This document shows positions 29,359-37,578 of a DNA stretch of 64,000 nucleotides, piece after piece. Source of the stretch: Haloglycomyces albus DSM 45210 (lineage in GTDB: Bacteria > Actinomycetota > Actinomycetes > Mycobacteriales > Micromonosporaceae); NCBI RefSeq assembly GCF_000527155.1, contig NZ_AZUQ01000001.1, forward strand, positions 3,299,889 to 3,363,888. Reading direction: 5' to 3'. Position numbers and translations under genes: made by a program. Position 1 is the first letter of the stretch. Each line of letters begins with the position of its first letter. A model generated the notes under the pieces. It worked only from the letters and a program-made list of their open reading frames with translations, searched no databases and was not told where the DNA came from.

Positions 29359-30342
29359 CTACAGTATTCCGAGCCGACGAGCGAAGGCCGTCCGATGCAG
29401 CCGTTCCGCTATGACGGCTTTTCGGTATTCCTCGATCACTCCGGCAACGATATCGGCGGCCGGTTCCACGGCCGCGACCTCGCCGACCCCGTGCCCTGCG
29501 CTCCACACGTGTTTCCAGGCCTTGGCGTCCGCATGCATGTCACCGGCGAAGTCGATGTCCGGTTTATCCTCTGACAGTTCAACACCGTTGGCATGCAATG
29601 ACGGACGCAACCAGTTGGCCTTGGCACCCGTGACCGCGTCGGAGGTGAACACGTCCTCCATATGAGATTCGGTAAGCATGGACTTGTACGGCCCTGCCGC
29701 CAACGACTCCTCGGCCGCAATGAAACGGGTTCCCATGTAGGCCAAGTCGGCGCCCAGGGTCTCCGCCGCTCGCACCGAGCGCCCGGTCGAGATCGCTCCC
29801 GCCGCCACGACCGGTCCAGAAAAGAACGACCGCACTTCATCGATGAACGCCGACATGGCATAGGCACCCGTATGCCCACCCGCGCCCGCCGACACCAGGA
29901 CCAGTCCGTCTGCACCACGGGCGACCGCCTTGCGGGCATATGCCGGAGAATTGACGTCGGCGAAAACCAGTCCCCCATAGTCGTGCACATCGTCCACGAC
30001 CCGTTGCGGGCCTCCCAGAGCGGTGATGACCAGACGCGGTTGGAAGTGTTTGACCAGCTCCAGTTCCGCGTCAAAGCGACCGTAGGTGGAGTGTGTCAGC
30101 ATGTTGAACGCCCACGGAGCGCTCGGCACACCGTCCTTGACGTCGGATTCCAGGCCGGTGGTAATGGTGTCGAACCAGGAGTGGAGGTCCTCCAGGGTAC
30201 GGCCGTTGGGGCCCGGAAGCGACCCGATCACGCCGCTGCGGCACGCGGCGAGAACCAGATCGGGGCCGGACACCAGGAACATCGGGGCGGCTATGACGGG
30301 CAGTTTCAGTTGGTCGACAAGTCGAGACCAAGCGTCGTTCAC
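29359..30342 (-). CDS. Nitronate monooxygenase-type flavoprotein
   Basis: The 327-aa TIM barrel has PVIAAPMFLVSGPDLVLAAC at the N-terminus, the catalytic-His region SAGAGGHTGAYAMSAF and GADLAYMGTRFIAAEES, all typical of the NMO/2-nitropropane dioxygenase family. FMN binding is expected. Its place inside an aromatic degradation operon could mean handling of a nitro or enoyl intermediate; many relatives have unknown substrates. It is 30 bp upstream of the hydratase gene and about 93 bp after the SDR gene. Confidence 0.85.
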   Translation of the reverse strand: MNDAWSRLVDQLKLPVIAAPMFLVSGPDLVLAACRSGVIGSLPGPNGRTLEDLHSWFDTITTGLESDVKDGVPSAPWAFNMLTHSTYGRFDAELELVKHFQPRLVITALGGPQRVVDDVHDYGGLVFADVNSPAYARKAVARGADGLVLVSAGAGGHTGAYAMSAFIDEVRSFFSGPVVAAGAISTGRSVRAAETLGADLAYMGTRFIAAEESLAAGPYKSMLTESHMEDVFTSDAVTGAKANWLRPSLHANGVELSEDKPDIDFAGDMHADAKAWKHVWSAGHGVGEVAAVEPAADIVAGVIEEYRKAVIAERLHRTAFARRLGIL

Positions 30343-30435
30343 GTCTCATCCTTTCGCATCGGTGGTCATTCCGGGGGCTTCGAGGCGAGACGGAGAGGCG
30401 CGTTCGCCGAGCGACTGGGCAGAGGAGTTCGTGAC

Positions 30436-31245
30436 TTATCCACCGCCCTTGCGGCGCCGACCTCCTCCGCGTACCTCTAGGCCGCCGTCGGAGGGAATGA
30501 CCGCGGCGGTAGTGAAAGGGCTGGCCTCCCGAGAGGCCAAGGTGACGTAGAGCGACGCATGATCCTGAGGTTCGGAGAGGAAACCCAAGGGAACGGTTTT
30601 CTCCACCATCGACTCAAATCCGTCCAATTCAGAAAGCTGCTTGTCCTTGCCCGCCCCCTCGACTCCCGACAACGGGGTTCGGGTGGCCCCGGGAGCCACG
30701 GCATTGACCCGCACGTCGGGGGCCAGTTCGAAGGCTAGCTGACGTACCGTGCCCACAAGAGCGTGCTTGGCGCTGACGTAGAGGATTCCGCCTCCCCCCG
30801 AGTACAGCGACGACGAGGAGAGAGTGAAAATAAGCGATCCCCGGGTCGAACGCAACTCCTCCACCGCCGCCCGTGCGGCCAGAAGGTAACCCTTGACGTT
30901 GACGTCGAACAGTTCATCGAAACGCTCGCCGATCGCGTCACCGTCCATGTCCTCCAACCCCTGAAAGAAGTCGTACACGCCGGCGTTGGGAATCATGGTG
31001 TCCAGGCGACCGAAGGTCGCCAAGGTGTCGGAGACGACGCGCCTATTGCTGTCCCACTCCCGCACGTCTCCCAGAGTCGTGATCACCGATTCACCGTGAT
31101 CGGCGTGCAAGCGTTTAGCCTGGTCTTTATCGCGTAGCAGGACCCCGACACAAGCGCCCTCGGCGACGAATCGGTCGACCACGGCACGACCGATACCGGA
31201 CCCTCCACCGGTCACTATGGCGACGTAACCGTCCAGTTGTCCCAT
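30436..31245 (-). CDS. SDR dehydrogenase, cis-dihydrodiol dehydrogenase type (HcaB/BphB-like)
   Basis: The 269-aa SDR has the NAD-binding GGGSGIGRAVVDRF, the NAG motif (PNAGVYDFFQGL) and the catalytic SSSSLYSGGGGILYVSAK (Ser, YxxxK). The PNAGVYD segment resembles cis-dihydrodiol dehydrogenases of ring-hydroxylating pathways. It would oxidise the cis-diol made by the adjacent dioxygenase to a catechol. The C-terminus ends in an unusual RGGGRRRKGGG tail. It lies 8 bp downstream of the beta-subunit gene. Confidence 0.88.
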   Translation of the reverse strand: MGQLDGYVAIVTGGGSGIGRAVVDRFVAEGACVGVLLRDKDQAKRLHADHGESVITTLGDVREWDSNRRVVSDTLATFGRLDTMIPNAGVYDFFQGLEDMDGDAIGERFDELFDVNVKGYLLAARAAVEELRSTRGSLIFTLSSSSLYSGGGGILYVSAKHALVGTVRQLAFELAPDVRVNAVAPGATRTPLSGVEGAGKDKQLSELDGFESMVEKTVPLGFLSEPQDHASLYVTLASREASPFTTAAVIPSDGGLEVRGGGRRRKGGG

Positions 31246-31253
31246 GCGTCCCC

Positions 31254-31805
31254 CTAGAAGAAAGTATTGAGGTTTTTAGACAACAAAATATTCTGAACGG
31301 TCAAGACTCGGCGGGCCACCAGCTTCCATCCGTGCCCGTCGTGCGACCACAGATCCTCGCGGCGACCGTGGATAATGTCCTGATCACGCTCGTTACGGTT
31401 GCGCACGTTCTCAAAGGCCGACAGCACCGCCCTCTCCCCGCCCGAGGTTTCGAAGACCTCGATATTGGAGACCAGATGGACATGGCGGGTAGCGGGATTG
31501 TCCGCCCAGGCCGACGGCTCGGCATACCGTCGCATGCGGACGACGATCTCGTCCATGTGATCGTCGAAGTACGCCATGTCTCCGTAGGCATAGGTTCCCC
31601 GCTTGTCGTCGCGACGGCGAGTCTGGCGTTCCGGCATCCAGTAGTGGATATCGGGATGCAGCATCTCCGCCCAACGGGTGTAGTCCTCCTCGTCAAGCAG
31701 GCGTGCTTCGCGATGGAGGAGAAGGACCATGGCTTCACGTTCGGCTCCTCGGACGGGGCGATCCCAGTCGATGCCGTAATCCTCCGCGGCGCGCGCTCGA
31801 CTCAT
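31254..31805 (-). CDS. Ring-hydroxylating dioxygenase, beta (small) subunit
   Basis: About 183 aa of the SnoaL-like beta-subunit fold: EAMVLLLHREARLLDEEDYTRWAEMLHPDIHYWMP and the C-terminal HGWKLVARRVLTVQNILLSKNLNTFF, seen as landmarks LLHREARLLDEEDY, HPDIHYWMP and VQNILLSKNL. It is structural and pairs with the alpha subunit, most like HcaF/BphE types. The ATG at 31805 overlaps the alpha-subunit stop (ATGA); the frame continues upstream inside the alpha gene but without ribosome site. Confidence 0.9.
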   Translation of the reverse strand: MSRARAAEDYGIDWDRPVRGAEREAMVLLLHREARLLDEEDYTRWAEMLHPDIHYWMPERQTRRRDDKRGTYAYGDMAYFDDHMDEIVVRMRRYAEPSAWADNPATRHVHLVSNIEVFETSGGERAVLSAFENVRNRNERDQDIIHGRREDLWSHDGHGWKLVARRVLTVQNILLSKNLNTFF

Positions 31806-33178
31806 GATCGGCCCCCGGGCGGTGCGGAGGGCGCCTTCTGCAGGTCCTCCCAGTTGTCGTACATCATGAACTCCCGCCAACGCTGATAGAACATGCGTTG
31901 ATTGGCGTCGTTCAGGCTGCCGCGATAAACGTGGCCGGGAAGCTGCGGGTCGGTCTCGGCGCTGCGCAGACCCAAACCGTAATGCAGGGGCTGATGGCGC
32001 GTCACGAAACCCTGATTCTGCCCGGTGCAGTACTCCCAGTTTTCTCCATCGTCCATCTCGAAGATCCCGCCGGGAGAAAAGGTCATCATCGTTCCCTTGC
32101 GGTACAACTCCTTGATCTCCTCAGGCATGTTCTTGTTCACCAAGGTCCAGGTGTACAACTCGATGCTGTTCGGACCGGTCGGCTGCCATACCCGGAACGA
32201 GGCCTGTCCCGGTAGAAAGGAGAAGTTGGGAAACACGTTGCACGACGACACCGCTCCGACCATGCGGGCCCGGACCTCGCCGAGGCGTTCCCTGCGTGCC
32301 TCATAACGGTCGAAGACGTACTGGGTCAAGGCATCGTATCCCAGCGTGCGGGTGTTCCCGACCTTGTCCTGATTCGTCTCGATACCGTGGCCGAACACGC
32401 TCGCGTGGAAGGCACGCTCCTCATAGTGTTTACCAAGCTCGACTCCCCCACCGAGCACGGCGGAGGCGCCCGACTGATGCGTCCAATAGGCGTGCAGGAT
32501 GTCCCCGACGAAGTTCTCGGCGGGAAACTTCCAGTTGGCCCGCATCTGCGACCGTATGGCACCGCCGATGAACTCCGTACCGCCCTCCTCGTTGTCCAAC
32601 ATGACATCGAGGTAATACGTGAAGGGACCGAACCACTCTGCCAAGCTCGGCGCGTCAGGGTCGAAGGTACCGAATATGAGTCCCTTGTATTCGTCCACTT
32701 GCGCAACCGGGGTCAGTCCAATGCCGGTGGCCTCGAAGTCGGGATCGGTGTCGTACACGCCTCCGTCGGTCCCTCGGAGACGACCGTCGAGTCCGAACGA
32801 CCAACCGTGATAATTACAGATGAAGCCACGCGCCTTCTCCCCCGCGTCGGCCATGCAGACGCGGTTTCCCCGATGCGGGCAGGAATTGACCAGCGCACGT
32901 ACACTCTTGTCACGTTGGCGCACGACGATGACGTCGTCTTCCCCCATACGGGTGCGCACGAAGTCGCCCGGCTTGGGGATCTGGCTCTCGTGGGCGAGGA
33001 ACAACCAGGACCGAGCGAAGATCTGTCGCAATTCGGCACGGTACACCTCCGGATCGACGAATACCGACCGATCGACGGTGCAGCGTTCCGGGTTCACCAA
33101 ATCCGCGAATTCGGGGTACGCTCCGGCCTGCGGATAAACCGGACTCATCTCCGGGGGCTGTGGTCGCGCTACGCTCAT
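31802..33178 (-). CDS. Ring-hydroxylating dioxygenase, alpha (large) subunit
   Basis: The 458-aa protein has the Rieske centre CPHRG ... CNYHGW (residues about 100-125) and the mononuclear iron site ENFVGDILHAYWTH with two His. Length and motifs fit Rieske non-heme oxygenases of the HcaE/BphA1 group. It performs cis-dihydroxylation of an aromatic ring using electrons from the adjacent ferredoxin. Its start overlaps the ferredoxin stop (ATGA). The substrate cannot be read from sequence. Confidence 0.93.
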   Translation of the reverse strand: MSVARPQPPEMSPVYPQAGAYPEFADLVNPERCTVDRSVFVDPEVYRAELRQIFARSWLFLAHESQIPKPGDFVRTRMGEDDVIVVRQRDKSVRALVNSCPHRGNRVCMADAGEKARGFICNYHGWSFGLDGRLRGTDGGVYDTDPDFEATGIGLTPVAQVDEYKGLIFGTFDPDAPSLAEWFGPFTYYLDVMLDNEEGGTEFIGGAIRSQMRANWKFPAENFVGDILHAYWTHQSGASAVLGGGVELGKHYEERAFHASVFGHGIETNQDKVGNTRTLGYDALTQYVFDRYEARRERLGEVRARMVGAVSSCNVFPNFSFLPGQASFRVWQPTGPNSIELYTWTLVNKNMPEEIKELYRKGTMMTFSPGGIFEMDDGENWEYCTGQNQGFVTRHQPLHYGLGLRSAETDPQLPGHVYRGSLNDANQRMFYQRWREFMMYDNWEDLQKAPSAPPGGRS

Positions 33179-33513
33179 TGGTCGACTCCTTCTCCCTCGG
33201 GAAGCTCGACGTAGACCATCCCGTCCACCTCGTGCACCGGATAGAAGGTGAGGTTGGGGCAGTCGCTGGGCGCTTGATGGGCCTGACCGGTGGAGAGGTC
33301 GAATTCAGCAAAGTGGACTGAGCAGATGACGCGATCGTCTTCGACCCAGCCGTCCGACAGGAGTCCGGCGCGATGCGGGCATTGGTCCGGGAAGGCGAAA
33401 ATGTCGCCGCGTGAGTCACGCGTGAGCCCGACGGCACTACCGGAGTCCAGCTCCGCCCGAACGACCTCTTCGGCTTCCACCACGTCGGCAGGGCAGATTT
33501 CGACTTTAGGCAC
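33175..33513 (-). CDS. Rieske-type [2Fe-2S] ferredoxin
   Basis: About 112 aa with CPHRAGLLSDG and CSVHFAEFDLSTGQA, the two Cys-His pairs of a Rieske cluster. It is the electron carrier for the dioxygenase encoded next. The GTG at 33513 is chosen because GGAGG lies about 9 nt upstream; the frame extends into the LigB-like gene without a good start. It overlaps the LigB-like stop by 8 bp. No matching ferredoxin reductase gene is present nearby. Confidence 0.92.
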   Translation of the reverse strand: MPKVEICPADVVEAEEVVRAELDSGSAVGLTRDSRGDIFAFPDQCPHRAGLLSDGWVEDDRVICSVHFAEFDLSTGQAHQAPSDCPNLTFYPVHEVDGMVYVELPEGEGVDQ

Positions 33514-34342
33514 GGCCCGACACCTCCAATTCGGCCAGTCCCATGCCGGTGACCCATTCGGGGATGGCTTCGTAGGCGACGGTGCTTCCGCCTGCCGCCC
33601 CACATACGCCCATGGCGCACAGGAAGGTACGGATCTCCATGGCGCCGTTGCCGGCCTGTTCGGTGATCTCCTCGTCGCTCAGACCAAGGAGCCGATCGAC
33701 GTCGCCGTTATTGAGAGCGTCCAGAATCATGGCGTCGAAATCCGGGTTGACCCTGCCCATGTTTTCGTCGCCGACCCAATGGCTGATGCCGCCCGAACCG
33801 ATCACGACCACCCGCTCGTCCTGATCGAAGGCGTCGATCGCTCGACGTATCTGCTGACCGAGTTCCCAGGCGCGCGCCAAGGGGAGATACGGGTCGACAC
33901 CGCAGGCCAACATGAGGGCCACGGTCGAGATCTGGGGGTGTGGTTCGAGGAGGAGCTGATGCGGTACGGCGATGGAGTGATCGACCGTCATCGCCCGTCC
34001 GACCGCGTAGTCGAAACCGTTGGCGAAGCCGTGTTCCGAAATATGAGTTCCCAGGGGCCCGTTGGCCTTAATCGGCCCCCGCTTCAAGCCGGGTAGTTGG
34101 TCGATCGGGCCCTCGAGATCCCCGGTGGAGATCACGTAACGGGGCAGACAGGTGGGCCCGAAGAGTATGTAGTGGTCGCAACCGATGATGAGCGCCGAGG
34201 TGGCGTCCAACTCACCGATACGATCGCTGATCGTCCGGTAGGCCGCCTGCACCGTCTCTTTCTGCTGGGGGTCGGGGCCATCGGGATTGAAGTACATGAC
34301 CGGGTTGTGCGGGACGACGAATCCCCCGACGACGTGAGCCAT
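33506..34342 (-). CDS. Class III extradiol ring-cleavage dioxygenase, catalytic subunit (LigB-like)
   Basis: The 278-aa protein begins MAHVVGGFVVPHNPVMYFN, with the conserved active-site His in PHNP. It has further His in IIGCDHYILFGP and a C-terminal GSGGISHWVG, all typical of the LigB/MhpB superfamily. It cleaves a catechol ring next to the hydroxyl pair using Fe(II). It is preceded by a LigA-like small subunit, so the enzyme is probably a two-component type as in LigAB or CarBaBb. Confidence 0.9.
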   Translation of the reverse strand: MAHVVGGFVVPHNPVMYFNPDGPDPQQKETVQAAYRTISDRIGELDATSALIIGCDHYILFGPTCLPRYVISTGDLEGPIDQLPGLKRGPIKANGPLGTHISEHGFANGFDYAVGRAMTVDHSIAVPHQLLLEPHPQISTVALMLACGVDPYLPLARAWELGQQIRRAIDAFDQDERVVVIGSGGISHWVGDENMGRVNPDFDAMILDALNNGDVDRLLGLSDEEITEQAGNGAMEIRTFLCAMGVCGAAGGSTVAYEAIPEWVTGMGLAELEVSGRA

Positions 34343-34353
34343 ACTGATTCCTC

Positions 34354-34602
34354 CTACTGTCGCATCGCTGCGAGATAGTCGTCATTTGATCGTCCACTTT
34401 GCAGCCAATAACCCCAGGTCAACATGGTATTGACACCTTCATTGGCCAGTGTGCGCACTTCATAGCCCAGGATGGCTTGACGTTCGTCCTCGCTGAGTCG
34501 GTAACGCTTGAGAAACCTGTCGGGTTCGGTGGAGAACAGCTTGAGGTTGGCCCGATTGGTCGACAGGTCGTAGAGAACCTTTTCGAGGATGTCGCGGTTC
34601 AT
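34354..34602 (-). CDS. LigA-like small subunit of extradiol dioxygenase
   Basis: The 82-aa helical protein matches the LigA pattern: LKLFSTEPDRFLKRYRLSEDERQAILGYEVRTLANEGVNTML, seen in the landmarks EPDRFLKRYRLSEDERQAIL and LANEGVNTMLTWG. LigA-type subunits cap the active site of LigB. It lies 11 bp before the catalytic-subunit gene, and its start overlaps the stop of the upstream hydrolase gene by 4 bp. Confidence 0.88.
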   Translation of the reverse strand: MNRDILEKVLYDLSTNRANLKLFSTEPDRFLKRYRLSEDERQAILGYEVRTLANEGVNTMLTWGYWLQSGRSNDDYLAAMRQ

Positions 34603-35453
34603 TCCACACCTCCCTTGACGGTGAGGAAGTCCCGGAGCGCCGCCATAAAGGCGTCACGTTTTTCAATCTGCACCCAGTGGCCGCAGCGCCCGAAAGCCAC
34701 CAGTTGCGAATTGGGGAGTGACTCGAAGAGATCGAGGGCCCGCGCGAACGGCACGACACGGTCTTCACGTCCGTGCAGAATCAGTGCGGGTTGTTCGACC
34801 GATTCCAAGCGCTCCAGGGGGATACCCTTCACCATGGGGTTGGATTCAGTGGGCTGCGGCATCAGCCGCCGAAAGGCCTCCATGGCTCCGGGACGGGTCG
34901 CGGCCTCGAATCGTTTGTCGACCAAATCCGACGTGATCAGGGAGGCGTCATAGGGAAAGTAGCTGAGTGCCCGCTCCATGCTGTCGCGGCTTCCGTCGAA
35001 TTCACCTTGGGCACGCAGACCGTCGGTCATGGGAAAGGTACCGCAGGGCGTACCCATCAGCACCAATCTCTCAATACGGTCCGGATGCGACATGGCCGTC
35101 GCCAAACCAAGCGCACCACCGAAGGAATTGCCTACAATCGACACCTTTTCCAGATTCAGAGCGTCCAGGATGCCGATGAGGTGCTTTACCCAGAGTTTGA
35201 TGTTGTAACGAGCATCCGGTTTGAGTTCGCTGTGCCCGAATCCGGCGATGTCGGGGGCGATCACTCGGCAATGCTCGGACAGTTCATCGACGATTCCGGC
35301 CCAGTTCGACCAAGCCGATACCCCGGCCCCGGATCCGTGTAGCAGCACAACCGGATCACCGGTCCCCTTGTCGTGATAATTCGTTTCGTGTTCCGCCGCC
35401 ACGAGGGTTTTACCAAGCGGCGCAATCGTTTCGGTCGACGATGCTGGCGTCAT
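34599..35453 (-). CDS. Meta-cleavage product C-C bond hydrolase (alpha/beta fold, MhpC/BphD-like)
   Basis: The 284-aa protein has the oxyanion region PVVLLHGSGAGVSAWSNW, the nucleophile elbow VGNSFGGALGLA, a late Asp (LILHGREDRVVPF) and the catalytic His (RCGHWVQIE). HGSGPGA-like loops and this order are typical of hydrolases that split 2-hydroxy-6-oxo-dienoates. It is the first gene of the operon; AAGGTGAGGT precedes the ATG. It would act directly after the LigAB-like ring opening. Confidence 0.9.
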   Translation of the reverse strand: MTPASSTETIAPLGKTLVAAEHETNYHDKGTGDPVVLLHGSGAGVSAWSNWAGIVDELSEHCRVIAPDIAGFGHSELKPDARYNIKLWVKHLIGILDALNLEKVSIVGNSFGGALGLATAMSHPDRIERLVLMGTPCGTFPMTDGLRAQGEFDGSRDSMERALSYFPYDASLITSDLVDKRFEAATRPGAMEAFRRLMPQPTESNPMVKGIPLERLESVEQPALILHGREDRVVPFARALDLFESLPNSQLVAFGRCGHWVQIEKRDAFMAALRDFLTVKGGVE

Positions 35454-35480
35454 ACCTCACCTTCCGTTCGCTGCAGATTG

Positions 35481-35509
35481 AACGTACCATACCGTTCGGT
35501 ATGTCACAA
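35481..35509 (-). promoter_or_regulatory. Promoter of the aromatic operon with TetR-type operator in the spacer
   Basis: On the minus strand TTGTGA (35504-35509) and TACGTT (35481-35486) are 17 bp apart. The spacer is filled by CATACCGTTCGGTATG (35488-35503), 7-bp arms around TT, the shape of many TetR-family operators. A repressor bound there would block RNA polymerase. Transcription would start about 20 nt before the hydrolase ATG. No TetR-family gene is in this window. Confidence 0.7.
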
Positions 35510-35910
35510 GACTTAATACATCGGCATTCATTGTTTACATAGGGACGAGGATCAGTCAATATCAGTATGGGACAAGAGAAGAGATTTCTAGCGTTTTTCG
35601 AAATCAAGACCCTGTCGATACACGCCCACACCTCTCGTCACCACATCGCTCCGCCTAGGACATCAAGTTCGACCCTCGTGGCCGGCCGAGCGCAGTACCA
35701 TTTGGTATTGACAGTAATGGAATTCACATCTAGCCTGAGCACAAAGCTGTTCCACGATTTCGGTAACGCGAACAATCGTCCTCCACGATGTGCCGCAACG
35801 CATCCGTCGCTCTCAACACTCGGCCGACGGCAGACGCGGCCGTCGCGGAGATCCACCCCGCGACGAACCGCGAGGTCGCTTTACCGACACTCCACATTTT
35901 GGGAGGGACA
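35510..35910. other. Intergenic region before the acyl-CoA ligase gene, with a candidate promoter
   Basis: No convincing gene lies here; short frames on both strands lack ribosome sites and family features. On the plus strand TTGACA (35708-35713) and TAGCCT (35731-35736) are 17 bp apart and form a good candidate promoter, leaving a leader of about 170 nt before the ligase ATG. Confidence 0.55.
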
Positions 35911-37488
35911 ATGACGTTCAACCGACACCCCGAACCACACGGGATCGGAGAGTCGCGACCCGAGTTCTCCGATCTTCTCAGTATGTTCCGCCATGCCTGC
36001 GCGACGACCCCGGATACACCCGCACTGGTTCATCGCGACCGGACGTGGACCTATGCCGAGGAAGCGAGCGCCGTCTGGGCGCTGGCGCGTCGCCTCCACG
36101 CAGCCAGCGTCCACGGCCGCAATGTGGCTCTGATGATCGGCAACTCCCCCGAATACCACGTTGCGTTCTGGGCCATCCTGGCAGCGGGAGGAATTCCCTG
36201 CCTGTTCAACGTCAACTACCCGGCTCCCGCCCTACGACCGCTGTTCGACGACACCGACCCTCGCCTCGCTCTGGTAACCGCCGAATCGATGGAGGTGACC
36301 AAAGACGTCGCCGATACCGAACGCTGCGCGATCATTGATCTGAGTTCCCCTGAGTCAACCATTGACCGGCTCGTATCCGATTCCGTCGATGACGACGGCT
36401 ACTGCCCCGGCGAGAGCGACCGCGCCCTCATCATGTTTTCCGGCGGCACGACGGGCGGTTCGAAGTCCATCCCCCACACTCATCGGGCGATGATGGATTC
36501 GGTGCGCCGGATGGAATGGGGGTGGCCCACCCCCGCGCGTGGCGACGTCTGGCTGCCCGTCGCGCCGTTCTTTCATATATACGGATTCCTGCACGGTGTG
36601 GCCAATCCCGTGTTCGGTAGAGCCTCGATCGTAGTGCCCGAACGCTTCCAGCCCGACCATGTGGTGGATTTGATGGGCAAACACCGAGTCACCGTCTTCG
36701 GTGGTGGACCGCCCGCCATTTACAACGCCCTTCTGTCCGCCGAGAACTTCGATTCCACCGACTTGAGTACTTTGCGCTCCTGTCCGGCAGGTGGGGCCCC
36801 GTTCCCGGTCGAACTGCTACGCCGCTGGAAAGAACGCAGTGGGATCGATATTTTCGAAGGCTACGGAATGACCGAAATCGCTCCCCTGACGGTCAATACC
36901 GCCACGTTTGGAGCCAAGGCCGGAACGGTCGGCACCGCCGCTCCCGATGTCGACGTCGAGATCACCGAAATCGGGCATCGTGACCGCGTTCTCGCTCCCG
37001 GACAGAAAGGCGAAATCCGAGTCAAGGGACCACACCTCTTCGCGGCGTACCTCAATCGCCCGGACGACACCGCCGCGGCGTTCACTGACGGCTACCTTTA
37101 CACCGGCGATGTAGGACACCTGGACGAGGACGGTTTTCTCACCATAAGCGACCGTCTGAAGGACGTCATCTTCGTGAAAGGCTTCAACGTCTTCCCTCGG
37201 GAAGTGGAGGAGGTTCTGACGAACCATCCCGCCGTCGACGCGGTCGGGGTCGTCGGCATTCCACACGACCGGACCGACGAACAGGTGATCGCCTTTGTCA
37301 CTCCCGGCGACGCGGAGCCGGACGTGGAACGGCTGCAGCAACACTGCGCGGAACACCTCGTCGCCTATAAACAACCGGCGCATATTCACCTCGTGGATCG
37401 ACTTCCACTGACAGGTGCCCGCAAACTGGATCGTATGGCGTTGCGACGATCCGCCCTGGACCTACACTCCGAGTCCGCCTCGGTGTGA
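35911..37488 (+). CDS. AMP-dependent acyl-CoA synthetase/ligase
   Basis: The 525-aa ANL-superfamily enzyme has the P-loop MFSGGTTGGSKSIPHTHR, motif GYGMTEIAP, the hinge GYLYTGDVGHLDEDGFLTISDRLKD and a C-terminal catalytic Lys in TGARKLDRM. It activates a carboxylic acid as acyl-AMP and then thioester. GGAGG lies 4 nt before the ATG at 35911. It is divergent from the aromatic operon, so its substrate may be an aromatic or side-chain acid of that pathway; this is inference from position. Confidence 0.88.
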   Translation: MTFNRHPEPHGIGESRPEFSDLLSMFRHACATTPDTPALVHRDRTWTYAEEASAVWALARRLHAASVHGRNVALMIGNSPEYHVAFWAILAAGGIPCLFNVNYPAPALRPLFDDTDPRLALVTAESMEVTKDVADTERCAIIDLSSPESTIDRLVSDSVDDDGYCPGESDRALIMFSGGTTGGSKSIPHTHRAMMDSVRRMEWGWPTPARGDVWLPVAPFFHIYGFLHGVANPVFGRASIVVPERFQPDHVVDLMGKHRVTVFGGGPPAIYNALLSAENFDSTDLSTLRSCPAGGAPFPVELLRRWKERSGIDIFEGYGMTEIAPLTVNTATFGAKAGTVGTAAPDVDVEITEIGHRDRVLAPGQKGEIRVKGPHLFAAYLNRPDDTAAAFTDGYLYTGDVGHLDEDGFLTISDRLKDVIFVKGFNVFPREVEEVLTNHPAVDAVGVVGIPHDRTDEQVIAFVTPGDAEPDVERLQQHCAEHLVAYKQPAHIHLVDRLPLTGARKLDRMALRRSALDLHSESASV

Positions 37489-37503
37489 CCTCCATACGAC
37501 GTC

Positions 37504-37550
37504 GAGTGGGGGAGCAATCGCATGGATCGCTCCCCCCCCACTCAACTTTT
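37504..37550 (+). terminator. Terminator after the acyl-CoA ligase gene
   Basis: GAGTGGGGGAGC pairs with GCTCCCCCCCCACTC (a small C bulge) across a 13-nt loop, followed by AACTTTTTCTC. This is a classical hairpin plus T-run 15 bp after the stop codon. Confidence 0.88.
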
Positions 37551-37578
37551 TCTCTACCTATCTGCAGAGGTTAGCTCA

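Noticed and set aside
35567-35914. Plus-strand 115-codon frame before the acyl-CoA ligase
   Set aside because: No ribosome site or domain, overlaps the candidate promoter and ends within the ligase start region.
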